A stretch of DNA of 64,000 bases from Lentilactobacillus diolivorans DSM 14421. GTDB taxonomy: Bacteria; Bacillota; Bacilli; Lactobacillales; Lactobacillaceae. The first letter of the stretch is position 1; each line of letters opens with the position of its first letter. A program made the position numbers and the translations under genes. This document shows positions 53,766 to 61,990 of this stretch, one piece after another. The notes below the pieces were generated by a model, which saw nothing but the letters and a program-made list of their open reading frames with translations, made no database searches and was not told the DNA's origin. The stretch lies in the NCBI RefSeq assembly GCF_001434255.1, contig NZ_AZEY01000066.1, positions 1 to 64,000 on the forward strand. Direction: 5' to 3'.

Positions 53766-54142
53766 ATTTTTCTTTTACTCGACTTCAAAAATATATGGCA
53801 ATTCCTCACAACCCCACAAATCCATTAAAGTGTTTGTACCTGACGTTTATATCGACTAATAAGTTCACAACTTTCCAAATATCAAATAATCTATGCTTTC
53901 AATTATTGATGTCTTTTGACCACATTAACCCCGGCGGTCATCCAACTCACAAAAGGGCATCCAAATAGAGTCGGAAGTCATTTAAGCCAATAAATGCTTG
54001 ATTGTAATAATTCCCCTCATTTTTACTGACAGCATTGACCTCATTTAAAAACTCCCTCCTCTAATTCTTGGTAAAACCTGACCGCAAATGCTATTCTTAA
54101 AGTAATTGGATAGACTGGATCGTTATAAATAGGGGGATTGTT
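53766..54142 (+). other. Intergenic region upstream of the GPP34-like gene
   Basis: These 377 bases show no gene, hairpin or repeat that I could support. The promoter of the gene at 54143 presumably lies in the last 100 bases. Confidence 0.5.
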
Positions 54143-54805
54143 ATGCAAATCGATATTTCCGAAATGTATTTCCTATTAACTGAAACTAATGACAATGGTA
54201 GTGCCATTATGCGAAATATGAGGAAACGGGCTTATTTAACGGTTAGTTCGCTTTTTGATCTCCAGTTGAGTAACGTTATTGTCCGACATGACAAGACACT
54301 TATCGTTAATCAGCCGCTCCCAACCGATTTCAGCTTTTTCAATGTCATAGCTGAAGTCGTTGAAGACCGCCGTGGCAAGTCCTTTAAACATATTTTGCGA
54401 CACTTGGTATTAAATCGTAAAATTAATCGAACCATCTATGAAGGGATCGGCCAACAGCTACTATTCCAAAACAAAACGACTCAAACGATGGCTCACGGTT
54501 TGTTACGGCGACACATCTCCTTTAGCCCCAAGCAGCCGGCGGTTGACTCCGTGATCACTGAAATTCATCATGAACTATTAGCAAGTCATTCCCATCCTTC
54601 CCTGAAAATTGTCGCGTTGGTTGCCCTGTTAAATCGAAGTCACGTTCTCCGCAATCACTTTAGCAAATCTGAACAAGCACAACTCACGAAGCGACTGAAA
54701 CAATTGCAGCAGCAATCCGAGTACACCGAATTCTTTGAGTTTGCCAAATGGATTGACGACTTTATTACCGCAATGATTGTAGCTGCTTCATCAAGCCACG
54801 GTTAA
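54143..54805 (+). CDS. GPP34-like (Golgi phosphoprotein 3 domain) protein
   Basis: This helical protein of 220 residues has no signal. The order of features fits bacterial GPP34 proteins: MYFLLTETNDNGSA, LTVSSLFDLQLSNVIVRHDKTLIV, FKHILRHL, YEGIGQQLLFQNKTT, then LKIVALVALLNRSHVLRNHFS. Eukaryotic GOLPH3 binds phosphoinositides. The bacterial role is unknown and the match here is by pattern only. AGGGGG precedes the ATG, and the EEP-hydrolase gene follows 40 bases downstream, which suggests a two-gene operon with a lipid or phosphoester theme. Confidence 0.55.
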   Translation: MQIDISEMYFLLTETNDNGSAIMRNMRKRAYLTVSSLFDLQLSNVIVRHDKTLIVNQPLPTDFSFFNVIAEVVEDRRGKSFKHILRHLVLNRKINRTIYEGIGQQLLFQNKTTQTMAHGLLRRHISFSPKQPAVDSVITEIHHELLASHSHPSLKIVALVALLNRSHVLRNHFSKSEQAQLTKRLKQLQQQSEYTEFFEFAKWIDDFITAMIVAASSSHG

Positions 54806-54845
54806 AGCATGTTAACCATAATCATGATACAAGAGGGTTCGGCAA

Positions 54846-55919
54846 GTGAAAATAAAACGATTACTTAAATGGTTGATTGGATTTTTAGGAATCGCAATCT
54901 TCATTATTGGCAGTTATGCAATTTACGTTTTTGCCGCTTACTATCGGCTCCCAGATCACATCATCCTAAATCCAAACAATAACCAACCGGTCAAGCTCCA
55001 ACCTCATCGCCAATATACCGCGATGACTTACAACATCGGTTATGGGGCCTATCCGCCAAAGTACAGTTTTTTTATGGACGGTGGCAAATATTCACTGGCA
55101 TTTAGCCGCCACGCTGTTGAAAAAAATATGGCCGGGATCATCGAAACAGCTAATCGTGTAGCACCTGATTTAGCTTTCTTCCAAGAAATTGACGTCAACG
55201 GCGATCGTTCCCGGCATGTCAACGAAGTTAGGCAGCTCACCAAGCAGACATCCGAATATAGTTCCCTGTATGGTCAAAATTACGATTCGCCCTATCTGTT
55301 TTATCCGATCACAGAACCGATTGGCCGGGCGAAATCCGGTTTACTAACCTTAGTTAAGGCCCACATTAATACCGCAACCCGCTACTCGCTGCCGATTGAT
55401 AAGGGAATCAGTAAACTAACCGATCTTGACCGGGCTTTCACCGCAGCTCAAGTGCCGGTTAACAATGGTAAAACCTTGACAATCATCAATATTCACATGT
55501 CGGCTTATACGAAAAATAAAGCAACTCAGCGAGCCCAATTCCAAAAATTATTCAACTATCTCGAGCAAAAGTACCGCCAAGGCAACTACGTTATGGTAGC
55601 CGGTGACTATAATCACACTATTTTAAAAAACAGTAATCGAATTTTTAAAGATGGCAATCAAAAGCTGACTTGGACACATCCCTTTCCCGATCAACAGCTG
55701 CCTAAGGGATTTTACAGACCAACCCAGGGATTGAAACAAGCCGCAGTTCCTTCTGTCAGAAATTTGAACACTGCCTATCATCCCCACCACTCGTTTGTGA
55801 CCATGATTGATGGCTACATATTATCAAAAAATATTAAGGCAATTAAAATCAAAGTTGTAAATACCCACTTTAAGGATTCGGATCATAATCCGGTTCTTTT
55901 AAGGTTTTCATTAAAATAG
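54846..55919 (+). CDS. Endonuclease/exonuclease/phosphatase (EEP) family hydrolase, membrane-anchored
   Basis: The 357 residues open with a membrane anchor (LLKWLIGFLGIAIFIIGSYAIYVFAA) and then the EEP fold outside the cell. Metal and catalytic motifs are present: MTYNIGYG (Asn), AFFQEIDVN (Glu), VMVAGDYNHT (Asp/Asn) and DSDHNPVLL (Asp-His). Family members hydrolyse nucleic acid, inositol phosphates or phospholipids (sphingomyelinase-like). A surface phosphodiesterase is the best guess. Translation starts at GTG 54846 after AGAGGG. It follows the GPP34-like gene closely. Confidence 0.85.
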   Translation: MKIKRLLKWLIGFLGIAIFIIGSYAIYVFAAYYRLPDHIILNPNNNQPVKLQPHRQYTAMTYNIGYGAYPPKYSFFMDGGKYSLAFSRHAVEKNMAGIIETANRVAPDLAFFQEIDVNGDRSRHVNEVRQLTKQTSEYSSLYGQNYDSPYLFYPITEPIGRAKSGLLTLVKAHINTATRYSLPIDKGISKLTDLDRAFTAAQVPVNNGKTLTIINIHMSAYTKNKATQRAQFQKLFNYLEQKYRQGNYVMVAGDYNHTILKNSNRIFKDGNQKLTWTHPFPDQQLPKGFYRPTQGLKQAAVPSVRNLNTAYHPHHSFVTMIDGYILSKNIKAIKIKVVNTHFKDSDHNPVLLRFSLK

Positions 55920-56050
55920 CATTGTGACATCGCTTAAATTTCAGTGATAACGATTAAAGATTACCAATTTTCTTGTATTCACGGTTGGGCGATGCTATGA
56001 TAATGGTCAATTCTTTTAGCCTAAAGTTCTTTAGTCACGTGGAGGTTCTC

Positions 56051-56872
56051 ATGAAAAAAATTAAGTTGATGACGGTTGCCCTGGCAGCAATGATTCTTGC
56101 ACCCGCATTTTCGGTTACTGGTATCGTCACACCTACATCAACAATTACTGCAAACGCTGCTTCACAATCAACTGTGATTTCTAAGATTAAGCAAACACCT
56201 GATTTAAACCCAACGGCAAGTGTCAGACACTTTACCAAAGGGACCTATCAAGCTAACCAAGCAATCTTTGATAAACAGTATAACGTTGAAAAAATGAGCA
56301 TCAACGGCGTTTTTAACAATCATCACGCCACAATTTATACCAACTCGAGCATCTTGAAGGGCTACGTTGCTGCTTCAATCAAGACTTGGAATAATGCCCT
56401 TGGCTCAAATGTCTTTTCCGGTGGCACCAAGACTAATCACACCATTCTTGTTCGCTTTGGCTCCGGTGGCACCAACGCAAGCGATTGGGACGGACTCTAC
56501 AAGTCAAATACTTTAGCTGTTAACCGAAAACATTTCAATAGTCCAAACTATATGCTGACCGTCCTGCGGGCAATCACCGGCAAGAACGTTCAGGCACCAC
56601 AAACAGATAGTGAAAAAGCCGCGTTTGAAAAAGACTACTTTGGTTTTTGGGAAGCAACCATTACCCACGAACTGGGCCACAGCTTAGGCCTCGACCATAC
56701 ACCTTACATGAACGATATTATGTTTGCCCAGAACGGCTCAGCTTCTTCTGATGCAAAGTATGGCTGGCAAACGGGGAAAAATGGCAATGATACCTTTGCC
56801 GGATTAACAAATGTCTTATCCAATCGGGATATTAACCGGGCTAAGTTAACTAAGTTGCTGGGCTATTGGTAA
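56051..56872 (+). CDS. Secreted matrixin-like zinc metalloprotease (copy 2, intact)
   Basis: The 273 residues start at ATG 56051, five bases after GGAGG. The upstream frame from 55973 has no ribosome binding site. The signal peptide MKKIKLMTVALAAMILAPAFS is followed by a short pro-region (TPDLNPTASVRHF) and the catalytic domain with TITHELGHSLGLDHTPYMNDIM. That is HExxHxxGxxH plus a downstream methionine, as in metzincins. The end is GLTNVLSNRDINRAKLTKLLGYW. It is a clear paralogue of 52677, and the two flank the GPP34/EEP pair. Similar proteins in lactobacilli are called matrixin-family or M10-like. The substrate is unknown. Confidence 0.88.
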   Translation: MKKIKLMTVALAAMILAPAFSVTGIVTPTSTITANAASQSTVISKIKQTPDLNPTASVRHFTKGTYQANQAIFDKQYNVEKMSINGVFNNHHATIYTNSSILKGYVAASIKTWNNALGSNVFSGGTKTNHTILVRFGSGGTNASDWDGLYKSNTLAVNRKHFNSPNYMLTVLRAITGKNVQAPQTDSEKAAFEKDYFGFWEATITHELGHSLGLDHTPYMNDIMFAQNGSASSDAKYGWQTGKNGNDTFAGLTNVLSNRDINRAKLTKLLGYW

Positions 56873-56877
56873 AAAAA

Positions 56878-56999
56878 CAGAGTGGCACACCAAGCGGTTA
56901 TCTCCCAGAATATAAATAACGCCAACCAATATTCCTAAAACCGAGAATATTGGTTGGCGTTATTTATATGACCGGGAGCTGCTTGGTGTGCCATGTTTC
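56878..56999 (-). repeat. Long-hairpin intergenic repeat, copy F (module 2, reverse orientation)
   Basis: AGTGGCACACCAAGC (56881-56895) pairs with GCTTGGTGTGCCAT (56981-56994), and TATAAATAACGCCAACCAAT (56911-56930) pairs exactly with the start of the other arm at 56949-56968. On the minus strand the landmarks run in family order: GAAAC-ATGG, AGC-AGCTCCCGG, the TAACC bulge near 56896-56900, and ACTCTGT. The stem sequence is unrelated to copies D and E. Confidence 0.82.
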
Positions 57000-57109
57000 A
57001 GCTAAGTAAAAAATTCAACAAGGTATCCCAGGTTTGAATATCTGGACAATTCGATGACCCGGCCGGAAGCAATCTTTTATCCCCATCTCAGCTGAATAGC
57101 AACATCCAG

Positions 57110-57160
57110 AAAGTAACGCGGAGGAGACAAAATTTATTTTTGTCTCCCCCGCGTTACTTT
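57110..57160 (-). terminator. Terminator of the sedolisin gene, module-1-like core
   Basis: AAAGTAACGCGG (57110-57121) pairs exactly with CCGCGTTACTTT (57149-57160). The inner GGAGACAAAA pairs with TTTTGTCTCC around a TTTAT loop. The GACAAAA/TTTTGTC core is shared with the module-1 hairpins. Confidence 0.82.
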
Positions 57161-57207
57161 AGAATAACAACCATTTTTAAATAATAATATGACAGTAGAT
57201 CATTCAA

Positions 57208-59130
57208 TCACCTATTTGAACCTGTCTCACCATTGAACTTGTTAAACAATTTATCGAAATTAATTGTTCCTAATCCAGTTGCTTGATTATACAATTTACC
57301 CGGTTGGCCGGTGTAATACAAATTACTGTTATTGTCCGCGTCATCCAACACATTGAATGGTGTATCCGGTTCAGCCGCAAACTTATAGATCTGTGGGTTC
57401 CAAAAACCAATTCGAGTCTGGCGACCGCTATTCATCACAGCATTTGCAGCAGCCATTTGTGGAGCGGTATAACTAGTCCCACCATTAACCATCCAAATTT
57501 TGGAGGGTGTTCGAACAATCGATTTCTTTTTGGCATTCACCGATAGTTGATCGCCGGAGAAATAGGTTGCATAGCCGGTTTGACTATCCGCATTACCGGA
57601 AATATCCGGCAGGTTTCGGGAGTTGCCGGTCCCAAAGATAACACGAGGTTGCTTATTAATGACCATTTTCCCCTTTGAATACTTCAATGAATCAACTGCT
57701 CTAAACGTGTTAACACCTGGGAATCCTTGCTGATAACGGGGAGTCGGATTAAGGGCTGAGAAGCCGCCACCACTACCCGGAAAAATGCCTTGTTTAATCT
57801 CAGCGGCCGATGCGGTATACGTATCACCCCAAGCCCGTTCCTTGTTAACAGTAACCAGTTTGTTCTTAATAATTTTCTGATAGGGCAGCGTTGTTCCGCC
57901 CACAATAACTTGATAAGGAGACGTTGAAACCGGATGATTTTCACGTTTGGCCGCCATTTCCCGTGGCCCATAATCACCACTGGCCCTAAATACAGTAATT
58001 CCCTGAGCAGCAGCCTGTTCCAAAAGGAGATTAAAGGCATGATTATACTGTTTAAGTGACGCACTATGATCATTCCAATGACTTGTCAGCTCAACAGACG
58101 GCGAAAAACTCGTAGAAATTTGCTGATCCTGATTACTGGAGATTGCCTGGGCAAACGTTGCAAAGGTCGCAGCCGGTGAAGTTGTGGCATCATTTACTGA
58201 GTTGCCAATGTAAAAATCAATATCAGCGTTCGGGGCAACGGCACTAGCCGACTGGACATCTAGTGACGCCTCCATTTGATAAGGTGATAATGCCTTCTTC
58301 ATGTTGTCCATGGATGTTTTGGCATTATCAATCGTATAAATCTTATGAATCTGACTTAACGAACTGTTCACGCCTGTTTGCTGCCAATACTTTTGTAAAT
58401 CACTGGTCTTAAAGTCACCACTGGAAACGATCCCAATTCGTTGACCCTTCCCCGTTAATCCTTGATTGTACAGTTGATCTAGTTGGTATTGCTTAGCGAA
58501 TTTACCAGCACCATATTTGTTAGAAAATTGATTGTCCGAAAGGGTCGTGTCCGGCTTTGATACATCGGTTGGTAAGCCGGCGCTGGTTATCACATGTTTC
58601 TTAGCAGCTGCCTTTTTAGCAACCTTTTTCTTAGTTGTTGGCTTCTTGGACACTGGTTTTTCAGCGTAAACCCCAATGACCGCAACAACTTGATTGGATA
58701 GTTTACCTGGCAGCTTGTACTGTGTCCGGGATTCTCGTCCCTTTTCTTTGATATATTTAGCATTAAACGCTCTGTTCATATCAACGCGATGCCCTTTAAC
58801 TTTTAAGGCCAAATTACCGGAAAAGGTCGTTGCTTGTAGATGATATTTTGCCAAATACTGTTTAAACGAATCGATGTAACTATTGGACTGACCAAACTTT
58901 GCCGCAAATTGATCGGGTGTTAAATATTGATGATAATCGGCAGCAGTTGGGTCGACAGTGTCGTAAACATAATTCGTGAGATCAGACTCACTGGTTGGTT
59001 TAAAAACAACGTTTGCAACGGTTGTCCGGTTATCAACCTTTTTGACTTTTGATTTAGCGTTAACGGTTCCACTGGCCCCCAAGACCAATAGGCCACTTAA
59101 CGCGGCAATGATGACTTGCTTTGCCCTCAT
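57208..59130 (-). CDS. Secreted S53-family peptidase (sedolisin/kumamolisin type)
   Basis: The 640 residues comprise a signal peptide (VIIAALSGLLVLGASGTVNA), a pro-kumamolisin activation domain (about 30-160: DPTAADYHQYLTPDQFAAKFG), a Lys-rich linker and the catalytic domain. The Glu and Asp of the triad lie in MEASLDVQSA, the oxyanion Asp in RASGDYGPRE and the Ser in NGGTSYTAPQMAAANAVM. A calcium-site-like DDADNNSN and NQATGLGTINFDKL close the domain. These enzymes act at acid pH, which suits a lactic acid bacterium. ATG 59130 follows AAGG by 11 bases. Confidence 0.93.
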   Translation of the reverse strand: MRAKQVIIAALSGLLVLGASGTVNAKSKVKKVDNRTTVANVVFKPTSESDLTNYVYDTVDPTAADYHQYLTPDQFAAKFGQSNSYIDSFKQYLAKYHLQATTFSGNLALKVKGHRVDMNRAFNAKYIKEKGRESRTQYKLPGKLSNQVVAVIGVYAEKPVSKKPTTKKKVAKKAAAKKHVITSAGLPTDVSKPDTTLSDNQFSNKYGAGKFAKQYQLDQLYNQGLTGKGQRIGIVSSGDFKTSDLQKYWQQTGVNSSLSQIHKIYTIDNAKTSMDNMKKALSPYQMEASLDVQSASAVAPNADIDFYIGNSVNDATTSPAATFATFAQAISSNQDQQISTSFSPSVELTSHWNDHSASLKQYNHAFNLLLEQAAAQGITVFRASGDYGPREMAAKRENHPVSTSPYQVIVGGTTLPYQKIIKNKLVTVNKERAWGDTYTASAAEIKQGIFPGSGGGFSALNPTPRYQQGFPGVNTFRAVDSLKYSKGKMVINKQPRVIFGTGNSRNLPDISGNADSQTGYATYFSGDQLSVNAKKKSIVRTPSKIWMVNGGTSYTAPQMAAANAVMNSGRQTRIGFWNPQIYKFAAEPDTPFNVLDDADNNSNLYYTGQPGKLYNQATGLGTINFDKLFNKFNGETGSNR

Positions 59131-59274
59131 ATTAATCCCATCCTTCAAATTAATTTAAAAAATCAGCTGCTTTAATTATAACAAGTCACTCGAAGAATCC
59201 CACTATCAGTAACCTGTAAATTTTAATTGATGGGGACCTGACTTCTAACCTTATAATCAGGCACCAAATATGAA

Positions 59275-60048
59275 TTATTGCCATCGCCGCTTCGATAACG
59301 GGTGACGATTCAAATTCAGGTCCATTGCAATTAAATAAAGCGTTGCAACTGCCAAAACAGTCCCAAAGATTACAACAATGCCAACCCAAGGACTACTGCT
59401 CGAAGCTGGGCTAACCGAAATACCAGATTGCCAATCGATCAGAAAGTGAATTAAGACTACCCAGGTCAGGGTGTTGGTAGCTACTCGAACAGCGGCAAAT
59501 AGGACCCCCAAACAAAACGCGTAGGTTGCCTGCTGGAGGGTCGCCTCAATGCCTTGACCACCAATTAAATTGACAAAATGTAGTAGGCCAAACGCTACGG
59601 CCGAAAAAATCGCCGATAAGGTCATTTGCAACTTGGCGTTCTTACATAACTCCTCAAATACAGAAAATAAGAGGCCTCGACAAATAAATTCCTCAAAGAT
59701 TGCCGCTGACAACGCCATTAGCGTATCTGAAATAATGGTTGGTGAGCCAAAGACCTGACTAATTTGATAAGGAATTCCCATGATAAAAAATAACAGAATC
59801 AGCGTCACAGAAACAATAATCATCATAGTCACTATAAATGAAGTTTGTTTAAATTTCTGCCGCCTGACTTTCAGGGTATTAAGCGCGTGGTAAATAATTC
59901 CGGCTACCAATATTGCATAACCGGCCCGAACAATTGACCGGGTTGTTAAGCCCAGCGGCCGGAGAAAAATATCCAGCGCGAATAACAATAACACCATGAC
60001 CAACGCGCCGAATAGTTGCTGCGGCCATGTCCAACGTTTTTTAACCAT
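59275..60048 (-). CDS. CPBP-family intramembrane metalloprotease (CAAX protease/Abi)
   Basis: This 257-residue protein has about eight helices. The diagnostic motifs are EEFICRGLLFSVFEEL (EExxxR), a histidine in LLHFVNLIGG and a second in LIHFLIDWQ. In lactobacilli such proteins are often linked with bacteriocin immunity or membrane-protein processing. No bacteriocin gene was seen nearby. GAGGTG lies seven bases before the ATG. It stands alone upstream of the sedolisin gene on the same strand, with a 144-base gap. Confidence 0.9.
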   Translation of the reverse strand: MVKKRWTWPQQLFGALVMVLLLFALDIFLRPLGLTTRSIVRAGYAILVAGIIYHALNTLKVRRQKFKQTSFIVTMMIIVSVTLILLFFIMGIPYQISQVFGSPTIISDTLMALSAAIFEEFICRGLLFSVFEELCKNAKLQMTLSAIFSAVAFGLLHFVNLIGGQGIEATLQQATYAFCLGVLFAAVRVATNTLTWVVLIHFLIDWQSGISVSPASSSSPWVGIVVIFGTVLAVATLYLIAMDLNLNRHPLSKRRWQ

Positions 60049-60373
60049 CTTTTGTCACCTCGGTTAACATGCTGTACAACATCTAACAGTAGCACTTCGT
60101 CCCTTTATGAACAATTAAAGAGATGGCTACCATGATCCCCGATCCAATCCAAAATTAATGGCGATCCTCTTTTTGAAAAAATTGGCATAATCGTCATTTT
60201 TCCAACCGCTTCTTGTATCATCACAATTATTCCCTAGTGAAAGTATCGGGAGAAAGACAAATTCCGGCCGTGTCACCATTTTCTGCTAACGCTTCAAAAT
60301 TGCGAGATACCAGCATTCGTGCTAAATTAAGTTAACGTCAAATTGACCAAAATAGAAAAGGGGCAGATTAACA
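60049..60373 (+). other. Intergenic region with a remnant of the composite repeat (copy H)
   Basis: About 60211-60277 keeps landmarks of the linker and module 2 in order (CTTGTATCATCACAATTATT, CTAGTGAAAG, GGGAGAAAGACAAATTCCGGCCGTGT), but without a foldable right arm. The rest contains the divergent promoters of the CPBP gene and the dehydrogenase gene. Confidence 0.5.
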
Positions 60374-61324
60374 ATGAAAATTGTTCTGTTGGATGGCCTT
60401 GCCTTGAACGATGATTTAAATTGGGACTCGTTAAAAGAACTGGGAGAGTGTCGGCTCTATGACCGAACACCGGTTGACGACAACCACGAAATCATCAATC
60501 GAATCAGCCACACACCAATTGTATTAACCCATAAAACACCGATTAACGCGGAAGTTATTCACAACAGCCCGCAATTAAAGTACATCGGTATTATGGGTAC
60601 CGGATACGATGTCGTTGATGTCAAAGCTGCTAGAGAAGCCGGTATAACGGTCACAACGGTGCCAACCTATGCCAGCGATGCGGTGGCTCAGTTTACCTTC
60701 GCATTGCTGTTGGAAGTAACTAACCACGTCATAAGCTATCAAAATGGATCATTAAATAATCAGCTAACCGACTTTAAAGGTAATCCACTCACGGCGTTAA
60801 GGGGTAAAACTTTTGGTTTAATCGGTTATGGCGCCATTGCCCAAAGGGTCGCCCAAATTGCCCACGCTTTTTCGATGACCGTCATCTTTTATAACCATCG
60901 ACCAAAAACCGTTCATGAAAAGTGGCTCCAGCAGGTAAGTCTTGATGAGCTATTGACAAGATCAGACGTGATCAGTTTACATGTCATTCAAACACCGCAA
61001 ACAATTAATTTGATTAACCAGGCAACAATCAACCTCATGAAATCAAACGTTATCTTATTAAATACAGCGCGAGGAAAGTTAATCAATGAAGCCGATCTCG
61101 CCGCCGCGTTAAACAGTGACAGAGTTGGTGCAGCGGCATTGGATGTTGTCAGTTCGGAACCGATTAAATCTGATAATCCGTTATTAACTGCCACCAATTG
61201 CATGATTACACCACACATTGCGTGGGCATCCCGAGAGACCAGGGCCAGATTATTAGCAATCTCTGTGGATAACCTAAAAGAATTCTTAGCTGGTCGACAA
61301 CAAAATATCATCACTTACAAATAA
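60374..61324 (+). CDS. D-isomer-specific 2-hydroxyacid dehydrogenase
   Basis: This 316-residue NAD(P)-dependent enzyme has the Rossmann motif FGLIGYGAIAQRVAQIA. The catalytic Arg lies in LNTARGKLIN, the Glu in VVSSEPI and the His in TPHIAWAS. It belongs to the glycerate/phosphoglycerate/hydroxyisocaproate-like group, which interconverts 2-keto and D-2-hydroxy acids. The substrate is not clear. AAGGGG precedes the ATG. The gene is monocistronic, ending at a perfect hairpin. Confidence 0.92.
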   Translation: MKIVLLDGLALNDDLNWDSLKELGECRLYDRTPVDDNHEIINRISHTPIVLTHKTPINAEVIHNSPQLKYIGIMGTGYDVVDVKAAREAGITVTTVPTYASDAVAQFTFALLLEVTNHVISYQNGSLNNQLTDFKGNPLTALRGKTFGLIGYGAIAQRVAQIAHAFSMTVIFYNHRPKTVHEKWLQQVSLDELLTRSDVISLHVIQTPQTINLINQATINLMKSNVILLNTARGKLINEADLAAALNSDRVGAAALDVVSSEPIKSDNPLLTATNCMITPHIAWASRETRARLLAISVDNLKEFLAGRQQNIITYK

Positions 61325-61406
61325 TTTTTCCCATGATTTACAGTAGCCGAGACGATCGGAAACTTTCCTATAAGCAACACGTTTACCTGCCAGCATTTTA
61401 ACTGCA

Positions 61407-61458
61407 AGGCAAGGGGCACCTTAAGATAAAAGATTTTATCTTAAGGTGCCCCTTGCCT
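61407..61458. terminator. Perfect 25-bp inverted repeat, bidirectional terminator
   Basis: The left arm 61407-61431 (AGGCAAGGGGCACCTTAAG...) and right arm 61434-61458 are exact complements, followed by CATTTTTAC. It lies between the convergent dehydrogenase and GntR genes. The GATAAAA/TTTTATC top recalls the module-1 hairpins. Confidence 0.88.
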
Positions 61459-61564
61459 CATTTTTACTCATAATTGAGTTAGCAATATTTATTCTATCAC
61501 TTACGCTGGTTTGCGCTATTCATTTAGCAAACAATCCCAATCACATATTGAGCAATCTGTTTTC

Positions 61565-61990
61565 TTATTGGCTCTTTAAATGCCTTCGTTGTCGATAACC
61601 CAACTTCACAATCGTTAATAGTTCTGACTCAGAAAGGCCTATATTTTGAGCCTTCCTGACCATCTCAATTACAGCTCTCCGAAAGAAATGCGCCTTTTTC
61701 ATATCAATAATTCGCTGACGAGCACCATTAACCACAAATAGTCCGCGACCACGCCGCTTATTAATTAGATTCTTTTCAACTACCACATTCATCCCTTTCA
61801 GTACAGTGGCGGGATCAATATGATATGCATGAGAAACTTTGATAGCCGAAGGAATTTGTTTACCTTCCTTAAATTTGCCCGTTGCAATCGCATCTTCAAT
61901 TTGGTTGGCAATTTGAAGATAAATCGGTTCAGCACCATTAAGCTTATTTTGAAGTGGATTCCATAATACCATTTTTCCGTTATCGTTCAT
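61565..61990 (-). CDS. GntR-family transcriptional regulator (YtrA subfamily)
   Basis: This protein of about 141 residues has an N-terminal winged helix: PIYLQIANQIEDAIATGKFKEGKQIPSAIKVSHAYHIDPATVLKGMNVVVEKNLINKRRGRGLFVV, with the short helical tail of YtrA-type regulators. It is the last gene of an ABC exporter operon and overlaps the permease stop by 11 bases. The start could also be ATG 61972. YtrA-type regulators commonly repress ABC exporter operons induced by cell-wall antibiotics, which fits the neighbours. Confidence 0.88.
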   Translation of the reverse strand: MNDNGKMVLWNPLQNKLNGAEPIYLQIANQIEDAIATGKFKEGKQIPSAIKVSHAYHIDPATVLKGMNVVVEKNLINKRRGRGLFVVNGARQRIIDMKKAHFFRRAVIEMVRKAQNIGLSESELLTIVKLGYRQRRHLKSQ

